Part shown: positions 1 through 7,207 of the stretch, in pieces
How positions within the stretch are numbered: the first letter of the stretch is position 1
Layout: each line of letters opens with the position of its first letter
Source: Betaproteobacteria bacterium
GTDB taxonomy: Bacteria; Pseudomonadota; Gammaproteobacteria; Burkholderiales; Usitatibacteraceae
Reading direction: 5' to 3'
Assembly: GCA_019449455.1 (NCBI GenBank)
Contig: JAGRPO010000252.1
Span: 1 to 47,490, forward strand
Length of the DNA: 47,490 nucleotides
Notes under the pieces: model-generated
The model's database searches: none
The model's input: the letters and a program-made list of their open reading frames with translations, nothing else
Told to the model about the DNA's origin: nothing
Program-made: the position numbers and the translations under genes

Positions 1-172
1 CCACCGCTGCATGACGCACGACCTGTGGGAGGGGCTCAACGAGACCGTCCACGTGTACCTGTCGGGCGTCTCGCTCGCCCAGCTCGTCGAGAAGCAGCGC
101 TCGAAACCGGTTTCCGTCGTCGCGCCGCGCGCGCACTCCGCGCGCGCCGACGGCCCCACGATCACCGTCTGA
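1..172 (+). CDS. iscR: IscR, Rrf2-family Fe-S cluster regulator, C-terminal end
   Basis: This is the 3' end of a gene entering from the left edge; the reading frame begins at base 2 and stops with TGA at 170-172. The visible peptide starts [16 protein letters not shown], which matches the segment just after the cluster-binding cysteines of IscR, including the last conserved Cys. A basic, low-complexity tail of about 30 residues follows. IscR is the [2Fe-2S] transcription factor that represses the isc operon when clusters are plentiful. Its place 23 bp ahead of iscS on the same strand is the usual arrangement. The helix-turn-helix part lies outside the window, so the call rests on the tail and on context. 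Confidence 0.85.
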   Translation, partial: HRCMTHDLWEGLNETVHVYLSGVSLAQLVEKQRSKPVSVVAPRAHSARADGPTITV

Positions 173-195
173 ATCGATTCCGCCCGCCCCTCGCC

Positions 196-1413
196 ATGAC
201 CGACCGCAAATACCCGATCTACCTCGACTACTCCGCCACGACGCCGGTGGACCCGCGCGTGGCCGAGAAGATGATCCCCTGGCTCACGGAGCATTTCGGC
301 AACCCCGCCTCGCGCAGCCACGCCTACGGCTGGGAAGCGGAAGAGGCCGTGGAGAACGCGCGCGCCGAGGTGGCGAAGCTCGTGAACTGCGACTCGAAGG
401 AGATCATCTGGACCTCGGGCGCGACCGAGTCGAACAACCTCGCCCTCAAGGGCGCCGCGCACTTCTACGCCGCCAAGGGCAAGCACATCGTCACGGTGAA
501 GACGGAGCACAAGGCCATCCTCGACACCGTGCGCGAGCTAGAGCGCGTGGGCTTCGAGGCCACCTACCTCGACCCCGAGGCGAACGGCCTCGTCGATCCC
601 GCGAAGTTCGAGGCGGCGCTTCGCCCGGACACCATCCTCGCCTCGGTGATGCTGGTGAACAACGAGATCGGCGTGATCCAGCCCATCGCCCGGTTCGGCG
701 AGATCTGCCGCGCCAGGGGCGTGCTGTTCCACGTGGACGCCGCGCAGGCCACGGGCAAGGTGCCCGTCGACCTTTCCGCCCTCAAGGTGGACCTCATGAG
801 CTTCTCGGCCCACAAGACCTACGGGCCCAAGGGCATCGGCGCGCTCTACGTGCGCAGGAAGCCGCGCGTGCGGCTGGAGCCGCAGATGCACGGCGGCGGC
901 CACGAGAAGGGCTTCCGGTCCGGGACCCTTCCCACGCACCAGATCGTGGGCATGGGCGAGGCCTTCCGCATCGCCCGCCTGGAGATGGCGGTGGAGAACG
1001 AGCGCATCCGGATGCTGCGCGACCGCCTGCTCGAAGGCTTCAAGGGCATGGAGGAGGTCTACGTGAACGGCGACCTCGACCATCGCGTGCCCCACAACCT
1101 CAACGTGAGCTTCAACTTCGTCGAGGGCGAATCGCTGATCATGGGGATGAAGGAGCTCGCGGTCTCCTCGGGCTCGGCGTGCACGTCCGCGAGCCTCGAG
1201 CCCTCCTACGTGCTGCGCGCGCTGGGCAGGAACGACGAGCTCGCGCACAGCTCCATCCGCTTCACCATCGGGCGCTGGACGACGCAGGCCGACATCGACT
1301 TCGCGGTGAAGCTCATCCGCGAGCGCATCGGGAAGCTGCGCGAGATGAGCCCGCTGTGGGAAATGTACAAGGAAGGCATCGATCTCAATTCCGTCCAGTG
1401 GGCGGCACACTGA
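196..1413 (+). CDS. iscS: Cysteine desulfurase IscS
   Basis: IscS is a PLP enzyme that converts cysteine to alanine and passes the persulfide sulfur to IscU and to tRNA thiolation enzymes such as MnmA, which is also in this window. The product is 405 aa, the normal length. The chosen start is the ATG at 196 ([19 protein letters not shown]); the frame is open further upstream, but that part overlaps iscR and has no family likeness. The PLP lysine lies in [10 protein letters not shown] (about K207). The mobile catalytic Cys is in [14 protein letters not shown] (about C329). It is the first structural gene of the isc operon and is followed by a 47-bp gap holding a hairpin repeat. Confidence 0.97.
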   Translation: MTDRKYPIYLDYSATTPVDPRVAEKMIPWLTEHFGNPASRSHAYGWEAEEAVENARAEVAKLVNCDSKEIIWTSGATESNNLALKGAAHFYAAKGKHIVTVKTEHKAILDTVRELERVGFEATYLDPEANGLVDPAKFEAALRPDTILASVMLVNNEIGVIQPIARFGEICRARGVLFHVDAAQATGKVPVDLSALKVDLMSFSAHKTYGPKGIGALYVRRKPRVRLEPQMHGGGHEKGFRSGTLPTHQIVGMGEAFRIARLEMAVENERIRMLRDRLLEGFKGMEEVYVNGDLDHRVPHNLNVSFNFVEGESLIMGMKELAVSSGSACTSASLEPSYVLRALGRNDELAHSSIRFTIGRWTTQADIDFAVKLIRERIGKLREMSPLWEMYKEGIDLNSVQWAAH

Positions 1414-1421
1414 AACAGCTT

Positions 1422-1453
1422 CCTCTCCCTCCGGGAGAGGGTTAGGGTGAGGG
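1422..1453 (+). repeat. Dispersed-type hairpin repeat between iscS and iscU
   Basis: CCTCTCCC (1422-1429), loop TCC, GGGAGAGG (1433-1440) form a perfect 8-bp stem, followed by the tail GTTAGGGTGAGGG (1441-1453). Elements of this form are, from general knowledge, scattered in many proteobacterial genomes and give spurious peptides such as [10 protein letters not shown] in translations. The tail also supplies the only purine-rich Shine-Dalgarno-like stretch before the iscU ATG at 1461, so the repeat seems built into the iscU ribosome binding site. Confidence 0.7.
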
Positions 1454-1460
1454 CAGACAC

Positions 1461-1877
1461 ATGGCATACAGCGAAAAGGTCATCGATCACTACGAGAATC
1501 CCCGCAACGTCGGTTCGTTCGCGAAGGACGAGGACGGCGTGGCCACCGGAATGGTCGGCGCGCCCGCCTGCGGCGACGTGATGAAGCTCCAGATCAAGGT
1601 GGGCCCGGACGGCATCATCGAGGACGCGAAGTTCAAGACCTACGGCTGCGGCTCGGCCATCGCCTCGTCCTCGCTCGTGACCGAGTGGGTGAAGGGCAAG
1701 ACCCTCGACGAGGCCTCGGGAATCCGCAACACGCAGATCGCGGAGGAGCTGGCGCTGCCGCCGGTGAAGATCCACTGCTCGATCCTCGCCGAGGACGCCA
1801 TCAAGGCCGCCGTCGCGGACTACCGCAAGAAGTACGGCGAAGGCGAGTCCGATTCCGCGCAGAAGGCGGCAGACTGA
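1461..1877 (+). CDS. iscU: Fe-S cluster scaffold IscU
   Basis: IscU is the scaffold on which [2Fe-2S] and [4Fe-4S] clusters are built from IscS sulfur and then handed on with the help of HscA/HscB. The three ligand cysteines are present: C37 in [10 protein letters not shown]63 in YGCGSA and C106 in LPPVKIHCS, with the HscA-recognition motif LPPVK intact just before C106. Length is 138 aa against about 128 in E. coli; the extra residues are a polar C-terminal tail. Its TGA overlaps the iscA ATG by one base (TGATG), which implies translational coupling. Confidence 0.97.
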   Translation: MAYSEKVIDHYENPRNVGSFAKDEDGVATGMVGAPACGDVMKLQIKVGPDGIIEDAKFKTYGCGSAIASSSLVTEWVKGKTLDEASGIRNTQIAEELALPPVKIHCSILAEDAIKAAVADYRKKYGEGESDSAQKAAD

Positions 1878-2200
1878 TGGCCGTCACGCTCACCGACCGC
1901 GCGGCCGACCACGTCCAGCGCTACATCGCCAAGCGGGGCAAGGGCATCGGCCTTCGCCTCGGGGTGAAGACCACCGGCTGCTCCGGAATGGCCTACAAGC
2001 TCGAGTTCGCCGACGAGGCCCAGGAGGGCGACCTCCAGTTCGAATCCCACGGCGTTCGCGTCCTCATCGATCCGAAGAGCCTCGCCTACCTCGACGGCAC
2101 CGAGCTCGACTTCGTGCGCGACGGCCTGAACGAGGGCTTCAAGTTCCACAACCCCAACGAGAAGGATCGCTGCGGGTGCGGGGAGTCGTTCAACGTCTGA
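1877..2200 (+). CDS. iscA: A-type Fe-S carrier IscA
   Basis: IscA is an A-type carrier that binds iron or clusters and helps deliver [4Fe-4S] clusters to apo-proteins. The product is 107 aa, the same as the E. coli protein. The three conserved cysteines are C35 in TTGCSGMAY and C99/C101 in the C-terminal CGCGESF motif. The start is the ATG overlapping the iscU stop. The next gene, hscB, begins 85 bp later, after a stretch of small hairpins. Confidence 0.96.
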   Translation: MAVTLTDRAADHVQRYIAKRGKGIGLRLGVKTTGCSGMAYKLEFADEAQEGDLQFESHGVRVLIDPKSLAYLDGTELDFVRDGLNEGFKFHNPNEKDRCGCGESFNV

Positions 2201-2285
2201 GGCCGGTTCCCGGCCGTAGTCCGGCAACGAGCCGGCAGCAGGTGAAAAGAAGGGGAGGGGGTGTCGTCGCCCCCTTTCCGCATCC
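2201..2285 (+). other. iscA-hscB spacer with three small hairpins
   Basis: Directly after the iscA stop lies GGCCGG-TTC-CCGGCC (2201-2215), then CCGGC-AACGA-GCCGG (2221-2235), then GGGGG (2257-2261) pairing with CCCCC (2270-2274) just before the hscB start at 2286. None has a U tract, so they are not classic terminators. They could act as processing or stability elements that separate the scaffold and chaperone halves of the mRNA, or could mask the weak hscB ribosome binding site. This is inference. Confidence 0.4.
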
Positions 2286-2864
2286 ATGACGCCCGAATTT
2301 TCCCGCAATCACTTCGAACTCCTGGGGCTTCCCGTCTCCTACACGGTCGACGCGGCCGCGCTCGACGACGCCTATCGCGAGCTGCAGGGGCGCGTCCACC
2401 CCGACCGCTTCGCCTCGGCGAGCGAGGCCGAGCGGCGCGTGGCCATGCAGTGGGCCACGCGGGCCAACGAGGCCTACCGCACGCTGCGCAATCCGATCGA
2501 CCGGGCGCGCTACCTGCTGGGGCTCAAGGGATTCGACACCGGCGAGGAATCGAACACGTCGATGCCGCCGGATTTCCTGATGCAGCAGATGGAGTGGCGC
2601 GAGACCGTGGAGGACGGTCGCGCCAGGCACGATGCGGGCGCCCTCGAGGGCCTTCGCCGCGAGATCGAGACCTCGCGCGCCGAGATGCACTCGCTACTCG
2701 CCCGCGCCCTGGGCGGGGACCGGAATTACGATGCCGGCTGCTCGCTCGTGAGGAAGCTGCGCTTCCTCGACAAGATCGAGTCCGAGATCGACGACGTGCT
2801 CGATGCGATCCACGATGGGGCAGCGGCCGCGCACCCTGTCCGCTCCGCGAAAGGTTCCGCCTAG
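2286..2864 (+). CDS. hscB: Fe-S assembly co-chaperone HscB
   Basis: HscB is a J-domain protein that binds IscU and stimulates the ATPase of HscA. The N-terminal J domain holds the HPD signature (VHPDRF, near residue 38), preceded by the helix FELLGLP and followed by NEAYRTLRNPIDRARYLL. The C-terminal half is the three-helix IscU-binding domain (MPPDFLMQQMEWRE, then RKLRFLDKIESEID). The length of 192 aa is slightly above the 171 aa of E. coli because of a short Ala-rich tail. The stop codon is immediately followed by the hscA ATG. Confidence 0.95.
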   Translation: MTPEFSRNHFELLGLPVSYTVDAAALDDAYRELQGRVHPDRFASASEAERRVAMQWATRANEAYRTLRNPIDRARYLLGLKGFDTGEESNTSMPPDFLMQQMEWRETVEDGRARHDAGALEGLRREIETSRAEMHSLLARALGGDRNYDAGCSLVRKLRFLDKIESEIDDVLDAIHDGAAAAHPVRSAKGSA

Positions 2865-4736
2865 ATGTCGCTCCTGCAGATTTCCGAACCTGGCGAATCG
2901 CCCGAGCCGCACCAGCGGCGGCTCGCGGTCGGCATCGACCTGGGCACGACGCACTCGCTGGTGGCGACCGTGCGCAGCTCCTCCGCCGAGTGCCTGCCGG
3001 ATGCGCACGGTCGCGTGCTCCTGCCCTCCATCGTGCGCTACGGCCCAGGCGGCGGCGTCGACGTGGGCTACGACGCGCTATCGTCGGCGGCCGACGACCC
3101 GGCCAACACCATCGCGTCGGTGAAGCGATTCATGGGGCGCGGCGTGGCCGACGTCGCCAAGTACGGGGCGCTCCCGTACCGGTTCGTAGACGCGCCCGGG
3201 ATGGTCGGCATCGAGACGGCGGCGGGACTGCGCTCGCCGGTCCAGGTGTCGGCGGAGATCCTGCATTGCCTTCGCGCGCGCGCCGAGGAAAGCCTCGGCG
3301 GCGAGCTCTTCGGCGCCGTGGTCACCGTGCCGGCGTACTTCGACGACTCGCAGCGCCAGGCCACGAAGGACGCCGCCCGCATCGCGGGGTTGAACGTGCT
3401 GCGGCTCCTCAACGAGCCGACCGCGGCCGCCATCGCCTACGGGCTCGACAACGCCTCGGAGGGAACCTTCGCGATCTTCGACCTGGGCGGGGGAACCTTC
3501 GACCTGTCGATCCTCAAGCTCACGCGCGGCGTGTTCGAGGTGCTCTCCACCAGCGGCGATTCCGCGCTGGGCGGCGACGATTTCGACCAGGCCATCGCGA
3601 TGCACTGGCGCATCGCGCACGGCCTCGTGGACGCATCCGGCCGCGACACGCGACGCCTGCTCGCCGCCGCGCGGGAGGTGAAGGAGCGGCTCTCCGCCGA
3701 GGAGTCGGCGGACGCGCAGGTCACCCTCACGTGGGGCCAGCAGCTGCACCTGAGGCTCACCCGCCGCGAGTTCGAGGAGATCACGGCGCCTCTCATCCAG
3801 AAGACGCTCGGACCGACGCGCAAGGCGCTGCGCGACGCGGGCCTCGCCGTCTCGCAGATCGACGGGGTGGTCCTGGTGGGCGGGGCCACCCGCATGCCCC
3901 ACCTCCAGCGCGCGGTGGAGGCGTTTTTCCAGCGCGAGCCGCTGCGCAACCTCGACCCGGAGCAGGTCGTCGCGCTCGGGGCCGCCATCCAGGCCAACGC
4001 GCTCGCGGGCAACCGCGCCGCCGGCGACGACTGGCTGCTCCTCGACGTGATCCCGCTCTCGCTCGGCCTCGAGACGATGGGCGGCCTCGTGGAGAAGGTG
4101 ATCCCGCGCAACTCGACCATCCCGGTGGCGAGGGCGCAGGAGTTCACGACCTTCAAGGACGGCCAGACGGCGATGGCGATCCACGTGGTGCAGGGCGAGC
4201 GGGAACTGGTGTCCGATTGCCGGTCCCTCGCGCGCTTCGAGCTGCGCGGCATCCCGCCGATGGTCGCGGGCGCCGCGCGCATCTCGGTGACGTTCCAGGT
4301 GGACGCGGACGGGCTGCTCTCGGTGTCGGCGCGCGAGAAGACGACGGGCGTGGGCGCCTCCGTGGTCGTGAAGCCCTCCTACGGCCTCACCGACGACGAG
4401 GTCGCCACGATGCTTCGCGAGGGCTTCGACCACGCGCAGGCCGACCGCGATGCGCGCGCGCTGGCGGAGCAGCGCGTGGAAGCCGAGGGACTCGTCGCGG
4501 CGATCCGCGCCGCGCTGGCGCAGGACGCCGACCTGCTCTCGCCCCCGGAGCGCGCCTCGCTCGACGCCGGGCTCGCCTCGCTCGACGCCGCGCGGCAGGG
4601 AGCCGATCACCGCGCGCTCAAGTCGGCGGTCGAGGCCCTCAACCGCGCGAGCGAGTCGTTCGCGGCGCGCCGGATGGATCGCTCGGTGTCGCGGGCGCTC
4701 GCCGGCCGGCGCCTGGACGAGGTGCCCGTGAAATGA
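2865..4736 (+). CDS. hscA: Fe-S assembly Hsp70 chaperone HscA
   Basis: HscA is the specialised Hsp70 that binds the LPPVK loop of IscU and drives cluster transfer. The nucleotide-binding domain begins with GIDLGTTHS (about residues 23-31) and contains [23 protein letters not shown] and [11 protein letters not shown]. The substrate-binding domain starts around residue 385 ([15 protein letters not shown]). The product is 623 aa, close to the 616 of E. coli. The ATG directly abuts the hscB stop and the stop overlaps fdx (ATGA), so the three genes are coupled. Confidence 0.97.
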   Translation: MSLLQISEPGESPEPHQRRLAVGIDLGTTHSLVATVRSSSAECLPDAHGRVLLPSIVRYGPGGGVDVGYDALSSAADDPANTIASVKRFMGRGVADVAKYGALPYRFVDAPGMVGIETAAGLRSPVQVSAEILHCLRARAEESLGGELFGAVVTVPAYFDDSQRQATKDAARIAGLNVLRLLNEPTAAAIAYGLDNASEGTFAIFDLGGGTFDLSILKLTRGVFEVLSTSGDSALGGDDFDQAIAMHWRIAHGLVDASGRDTRRLLAAAREVKERLSAEESADAQVTLTWGQQLHLRLTRREFEEITAPLIQKTLGPTRKALRDAGLAVSQIDGVVLVGGATRMPHLQRAVEAFFQREPLRNLDPEQVVALGAAIQANALAGNRAAGDDWLLLDVIPLSLGLETMGGLVEKVIPRNSTIPVARAQEFTTFKDGQTAMAIHVVQGERELVSDCRSLARFELRGIPPMVAGAARISVTFQVDADGLLSVSAREKTTGVGASVVVKPSYGLTDDEVATMLREGFDHAQADRDARALAEQRVEAEGLVAAIRAALAQDADLLSPPERASLDAGLASLDAARQGADHRALKSAVEALNRASESFAARRMDRSVSRALAGRRLDEVPVK

Positions 4737-5074
4737 CCCGGGTCACCGTCCTGCCCCACGAGGCCCTGTGCCCGCAGGGCGCGCAGTTCGACGCGCAGCC
4801 CGGCACGACGATCTGCGACAACCTTCTCGCGCAGGGGATCGAGATCGAGCACGCCTGCGAGAAATCCTGCGCCTGCACCACGTGCCACGTGATCGTGCGC
4901 GAGGGCTTCGACACGCTCGAGCCCGCGAGCGACAAGGAGGACGACCTCCTCGACAAGGCGTGGGGCCTCCAGTTCACCTCGCGGCTTTCCTGCCAGGCGA
5001 AGGTGGGCCACGACCCCCTCACGGTGGAGATCCCGAAATACACCATCAACCAGGTCTCGGAGGCCAAGCGATGA
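4733..5074 (+). CDS. fdx: ISC-type [2Fe-2S] ferredoxin
   Basis: This adrenodoxin-like ferredoxin supplies electrons for cluster assembly on IscU. It is 113 aa. The cluster ligands are in [13 protein letters not shown] (C42, C48 and C51, with an extra Cys at 46) and LSCQAK (about C87). The start ATG at 4733 overlaps the hscA TGA, and the fdx TGA at 5072-5074 overlaps the iscX ATG in the same ATGA manner. Cluster geometry and operon position match the E. coli gene. Confidence 0.96.
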   Translation: MTRVTVLPHEALCPQGAQFDAQPGTTICDNLLAQGIEIEHACEKSCACTTCHVIVREGFDTLEPASDKEDDLLDKAWGLQFTSRLSCQAKVGHDPLTVEIPKYTINQVSEAKR

Positions 5075-5265
5075 AATGGACCGACACGCGCCGCATCGCG
5101 GTGGCGCTCGCGGACAAGTTTCCCGACATCGATCCGAAGACGATCCGCTTCACCGACCTTCACGGGTGGGTGATGGGGCTCGAGGGGTTCTCCGATTCCC
5201 CCGACCGCTCCGGCGAGAAGATCCTCGAGGCGATCCAGATGGCGTGGATGGAGGAAGCGGAGTAG
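5071..5265 (+). CDS. iscX: IscX, small Fe-S assembly accessory protein
   Basis: IscX is a 64-residue acidic protein that binds IscS and iron and modulates desulfurase activity. The sequence has the family hallmarks: [22 protein letters not shown] near the N-terminus and ILEAIQMAWMEEAE at the end. Its start overlaps the fdx stop. It is the last gene of the isc operon, followed 20 bp later by a strong hairpin. Confidence 0.95.
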   Translation: MKWTDTRRIAVALADKFPDIDPKTIRFTDLHGWVMGLEGFSDSPDRSGEKILEAIQMAWMEEAE

Positions 5266-5285
5266 GCCGGATCCCCGATGAAGAA

Positions 5286-5305
5286 GGGGCGGGTGACCCC
5301 GCCCC
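5286..5305. terminator. Bidirectional terminator between isc operon and rhodanese gene
   Basis: GGGGCGGG (5286-5293), loop TGAC, CCCGCCCC (5298-5305) is a perfect 8-bp stem followed by TCGTTTC on the plus strand. On the minus strand it is followed by TTCTT. It lies between the convergent iscX and rhodanese genes and could end both transcripts, though neither T tract is long. Confidence 0.7.
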
Positions 5306-5328
5306 TCGTTTCAGCCGCGCGCCGCCGT

Positions 5329-6714
5329 TCAGTTCGCGGCGATCTTGAGCTTGCCGGCCTTGTCGATCTCGATGTCGGCCTTGACGAAGGCGACGTTGAA
5401 TCCCTTCTCCTTGAGCTTGTGGTAGGCCATTTCCGCGCGAACGCCGGTGGAGCAGTGCGCGACGATGCGCTTGTCCTTCGGGAGTTCCGCGATGCGGGCG
5501 AGCAGGTCCTCGTCGGGGATGAGTTTCGCGCCCTTGATCATGCCGGCGTTGGCCTCGTCCTGGTTGCGCACGTCGAGGATCAGGGTGTCGGCCGGCGTTC
5601 CGAGCGCGAGCTTGCGGAATGCCTCGACGCCGATGTCGCCCTGGCGCGGCTTGGGCGCATAGGCCACCTTCGCCGCCGGCCTGCCGGTGGCGACCGGGAG
5701 GCCCGCCGCCTTCCAGACGTTGAAGCCGCCGGGGATCACGGTGACGTTGGGATAGCCGGCCCTGGTGATCGCCGAGGCCACGTCCATCGCCGCCTTCCCG
5801 TTGTCGGCGTCATAGACCATGATCGGGGCCTTGAGCTTCTTGTCGGGGAACGTCTTGAGCGCGGCCTTCACCTGCGAGGGCGCGATCGCGACCGCGCCCT
5901 TGATGAAGCCGGCCCCGGATTCGGCGGCGGGGCGCGCGTCGATCAGGACGTGCGGAATGTCCTTGCCGATCCACGCCTCCTGCAGGTGCTGCCCGGCCAG
6001 GATGCCGACGTTCTTCTGCGTCCACTCCGGCCAGCCTTCGCGGTACACCTTCGCGTTGGTGTAGCCCATCGCCTCGGCGCGGCGTTGCGAGTTGGGGCTC
6101 AACATGCAGGTGATGCCCTGGCAGAAGAAGATGATCGCCTTCGACTTGTCCGACGGCAGCTTCTCCGCGGCCAGCGCGTCGAAGCCCTTGGTCGTGAAGG
6201 GCAGGTTGATCGAGGTCGGGATCGTGCCTTCCTGCACGCGCGGCAGCGGGCGCGAATCCACCAGGACATAGTTGCCGGCCTCGGGACCCTTGGCCACGAG
6301 GGCGGCGACCTCGTCGTATTTCACGAGTTTCTCGGGGGCGATCTTGATCGGGCCCTTGAACCAGATCTTCGTGGCGGTCTTCACCCCGTCCTTCTCGACG
6401 AACGTGATCTTCGACTCGTGGCCCTTCCTGATGTCGTAGAGCGCCTCGGTGGGCTTGGCGTCGCCCGCCTCGACCACGGGCAGGGCCTTCGGGTCGAACT
6501 TCACGATCTCGGTCCTGGCATCGACCTTGAGCTGGAGCGACTGCGACTTGAACGCGACGTCCTCGAAGTTCGCGAACAACTCGTCCGCCTTCGGCTGGTG
6601 GCAATTGGTGCAGGGCTTGGGGATGTTCGATGTCGGCGCGGCCGCGGGCGCTTGGGCGAACGCGGCCGGCGAAATGCCGAGCGCGAGGATGGCGGCGATG
6701 GTGCGCAGTCTCAT
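5329..6714 (-). CDS. Secreted triple-rhodanese protein with CXXCH haem motif
   Basis: The product is 461 aa from the ATG at 6714 (MRLRTIAAILALGISPAAFA, a signal peptide with an Ala-X-Ala-like cleavage site); the open frame upstream has no family likeness. A single CXXCH (CTNCH, C35/C38/H39) follows, suggesting covalent haem c. Three rhodanese-like domains come next: one with FFCQGITC (C198/C203), a second where the loop reads YDADNG with no cysteine, and a third with AHCSTGVRAEM (C421). So domains 1 and 3 may move sulfane sulfur and domain 2 looks structural. Periplasmic sulfur handling with electron transfer is inferred. I cannot name the exact family. The gene stands alone, convergent with isc. 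Confidence 0.8.
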   Translation of the reverse strand: MRLRTIAAILALGISPAAFAQAPAAAPTSNIPKPCTNCHQPKADELFANFEDVAFKSQSLQLKVDARTEIVKFDPKALPVVEAGDAKPTEALYDIRKGHESKITFVEKDGVKTATKIWFKGPIKIAPEKLVKYDEVAALVAKGPEAGNYVLVDSRPLPRVQEGTIPTSINLPFTTKGFDALAAEKLPSDKSKAIIFFCQGITCMLSPNSQRRAEAMGYTNAKVYREGWPEWTQKNVGILAGQHLQEAWIGKDIPHVLIDARPAAESGAGFIKGAVAIAPSQVKAALKTFPDKKLKAPIMVYDADNGKAAMDVASAITRAGYPNVTVIPGGFNVWKAAGLPVATGRPAAKVAYAPKPRQGDIGVEAFRKLALGTPADTLILDVRNQDEANAGMIKGAKLIPDEDLLARIAELPKDKRIVAHCSTGVRAEMAYHKLKEKGFNVAFVKADIEIDKAGKLKIAAN

Positions 6715-6858
6715 GGCGTCTCTTTCGGTGTCGGAACGGGGTCGTCCGGAGCGCCGCGGCGGGGATCGTGTCGATGACCCTCGCGTGCGATCGCGTCCGA
6801 TGAGCACCATTTGACGCCTGCGGGCGCGGGCCATCCTGACCTATATCAACACGCGCTT

Positions 6859-6887
6859 ATATACCCCCTCATGGGCCGGGGGTGTAT
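6859..6887. promoter_or_regulatory. Inverted repeat upstream of rhodanese gene, possible operator
   Basis: ATATACCCCC (6859-6868) and GGGGGTGTAT (6878-6887) pair in 9 of 10 positions around a 9-nt spacer. The element lies about 145 bp upstream of the rhodanese start, between it and the sRNA terminator, next to AT-rich sequence (TATATAAG, GATATAGG on the minus strand) that could hold the promoter. C/G tracts flanked by TA resemble operators of the CsoR/CstR family, whose CstR members control rhodanese genes. The 9-nt spacer is not typical, so this is only a candidate. Confidence 0.4.
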
Positions 6888-6899
6888 GCGGAGAAGCGC

Positions 6900-6927
6900 A
6901 AAAAAAAAGGGGCAGGATACCTGCCCC
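6900..6927 (-). terminator. Perfect intrinsic terminator (sRNA / glrR transcript)
   Basis: On the minus strand GGGGCAGG, loop TAT, CCTGCCCC (6927 to 6909) is a perfect 8-bp stem followed at once by nine T (6908-6900). It is the most canonical rho-independent terminator in the window. It lies 280 bp past the glrR stop, too far to be needed for glrR alone, and ends the RNA predicted to start near 7014. Confidence 0.93.
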
Positions 6928-7014
6928 ACAAGGCGCACTCTTGAAATCTGGAGGATTGACCGGCCGGCCTTTCACCGACCCGGGGCGGAGGGAGCCCTGG
7001 CACTGCATTTCACG
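6900..7014 (-). ncRNA. Predicted sigma-54/GlrR-dependent small RNA, about 110 nt
   Basis: A sigma-54 promoter at 7040-7025 places +1 near 7014 and a perfect terminator ends at 6900. The interval holds no ORF with a ribosome binding site; a 13-codon GTG frame is possible but unsupported. By eye the RNA forms a 5' stem (CCAGGGC with GCCCCGG), a middle stem (GGUCGG with CCGGCC), an open linker of about 30 nt holding UCCUCC, which is complementary to Shine-Dalgarno sequences (plus-strand 6950-6955), and the terminator hairpin. In enterobacteria GlrR drives the GlmY/GlmZ sRNAs from sigma-54 promoters, and glmY lies beside glrK. Here the RNA gene lies on the glrR side. I see no sequence likeness to GlmY. 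Expression is not shown; the call is by signals only. Confidence 0.7.
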
Positions 7015-7024
7015 GGACTACTTG

Positions 7025-7040
7025 AGCAAACTCGATGCCA
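7025..7040 (-). promoter_or_regulatory. Sigma-54 (-24/-12) promoter for the small RNA
   Basis: Reading the minus strand from 7040: TGGCATC-GAGT-TTGCT. Against the consensus TGGCACG-N4-TTGCW it matches the GG at -24, the GC at -12, their exact spacing, and 14 bases in form apart from two in the -24 block. The C at 7026 predicts +1 near 7014. Two TGTC-N10-GACA sites lie 85 and 150 bp upstream of the -24 GG. Confidence 0.85.
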
Positions 7041-7048
7041 AGTTAGTG

Positions 7049-7080
7049 TTGTCTCGTAAAAACAATAACTTATTGTCTCG
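7049..7080. other. AT-rich stretch between activator sites and promoter, possible IHF site
   Basis: A direct repeat TTGTCTCG (7049-7056 and 7073-7080) brackets a palindrome ACAATAA-C-TTATTGT (7062-7076). This is among the most AT-rich pieces of an otherwise very GC-rich window. It sits just upstream of the -24 element, between it and the GlrR-type sites, where a bending protein such as IHF acts at many sigma-54 promoters. It is not a full IHF consensus, so the role is inferred. Confidence 0.4.
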
Positions 7081-7115
7081 CGGCGGAGTCCAGGGCTCGC
7101 ATTCGCCCGATCGCT

Positions 7116-7133
7116 TGTCGCCCGCTGGCGACA
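7116..7133. promoter_or_regulatory. GlrR-type activator site, proximal (TGTC-N10-GACA)
   Basis: TGTC (7116-7119), ten bases, GACA (7130-7133); the arms extend to TGTCGCC/GGCGACA. This matches the TGTC-N10-GACA site reported for enterobacterial GlrR/QseF. Its centre is 85.5 bp from the -24 GG of the sRNA promoter and about 110 bp upstream of the predicted start. Confidence 0.8.
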
Positions 7134-7176
7134 GGCGCACCGTGGATTCGTGCAACTCCTTGATTATCCGAGTGAT

Positions 7177-7202
7177 CGCCTGTCTCCGACCGGAGACAGG
7201 CG
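7177..7202. promoter_or_regulatory. GlrR-type activator site, distal, within a perfect palindrome
   Basis: TGTC (7181-7184), ten bases, GACA (7195-7198) lie inside a perfect palindrome with 12-bp arms (CGCCTGTCTCCG / CGGAGACAGGCG, centre AC). It starts 5 bp after the glrR stop and lies 65 bp from the proximal site, about six helical turns. As RNA it would form a hairpin at the end of the glrR message, so it may serve twice. Confidence 0.8.
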
Positions 7203-7207
7203 GGCCG

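Noticed and set aside
25-195. N-terminal extension of iscS by 57 residues
   Set aside because: That stretch is the end of iscR in another frame, and the IscS family starts at the ATG at 196.
6984-7013. Thirteen-codon GTG frame inside the predicted small RNA
   Set aside because: No ribosome binding site, begins within a base of the predicted transcript start, and the sequence is mostly in stems.
7116-7202. The two hairpins downstream of glrR as a REP-type repeat pair or as glrR terminators
   Set aside because: Both fit TGTC-N10-GACA exactly, lie at fixed distances from a sigma-54 promoter, lack a T tract, and the same geometry recurs at the bactofilin gene. Regulatory sites explain them better.
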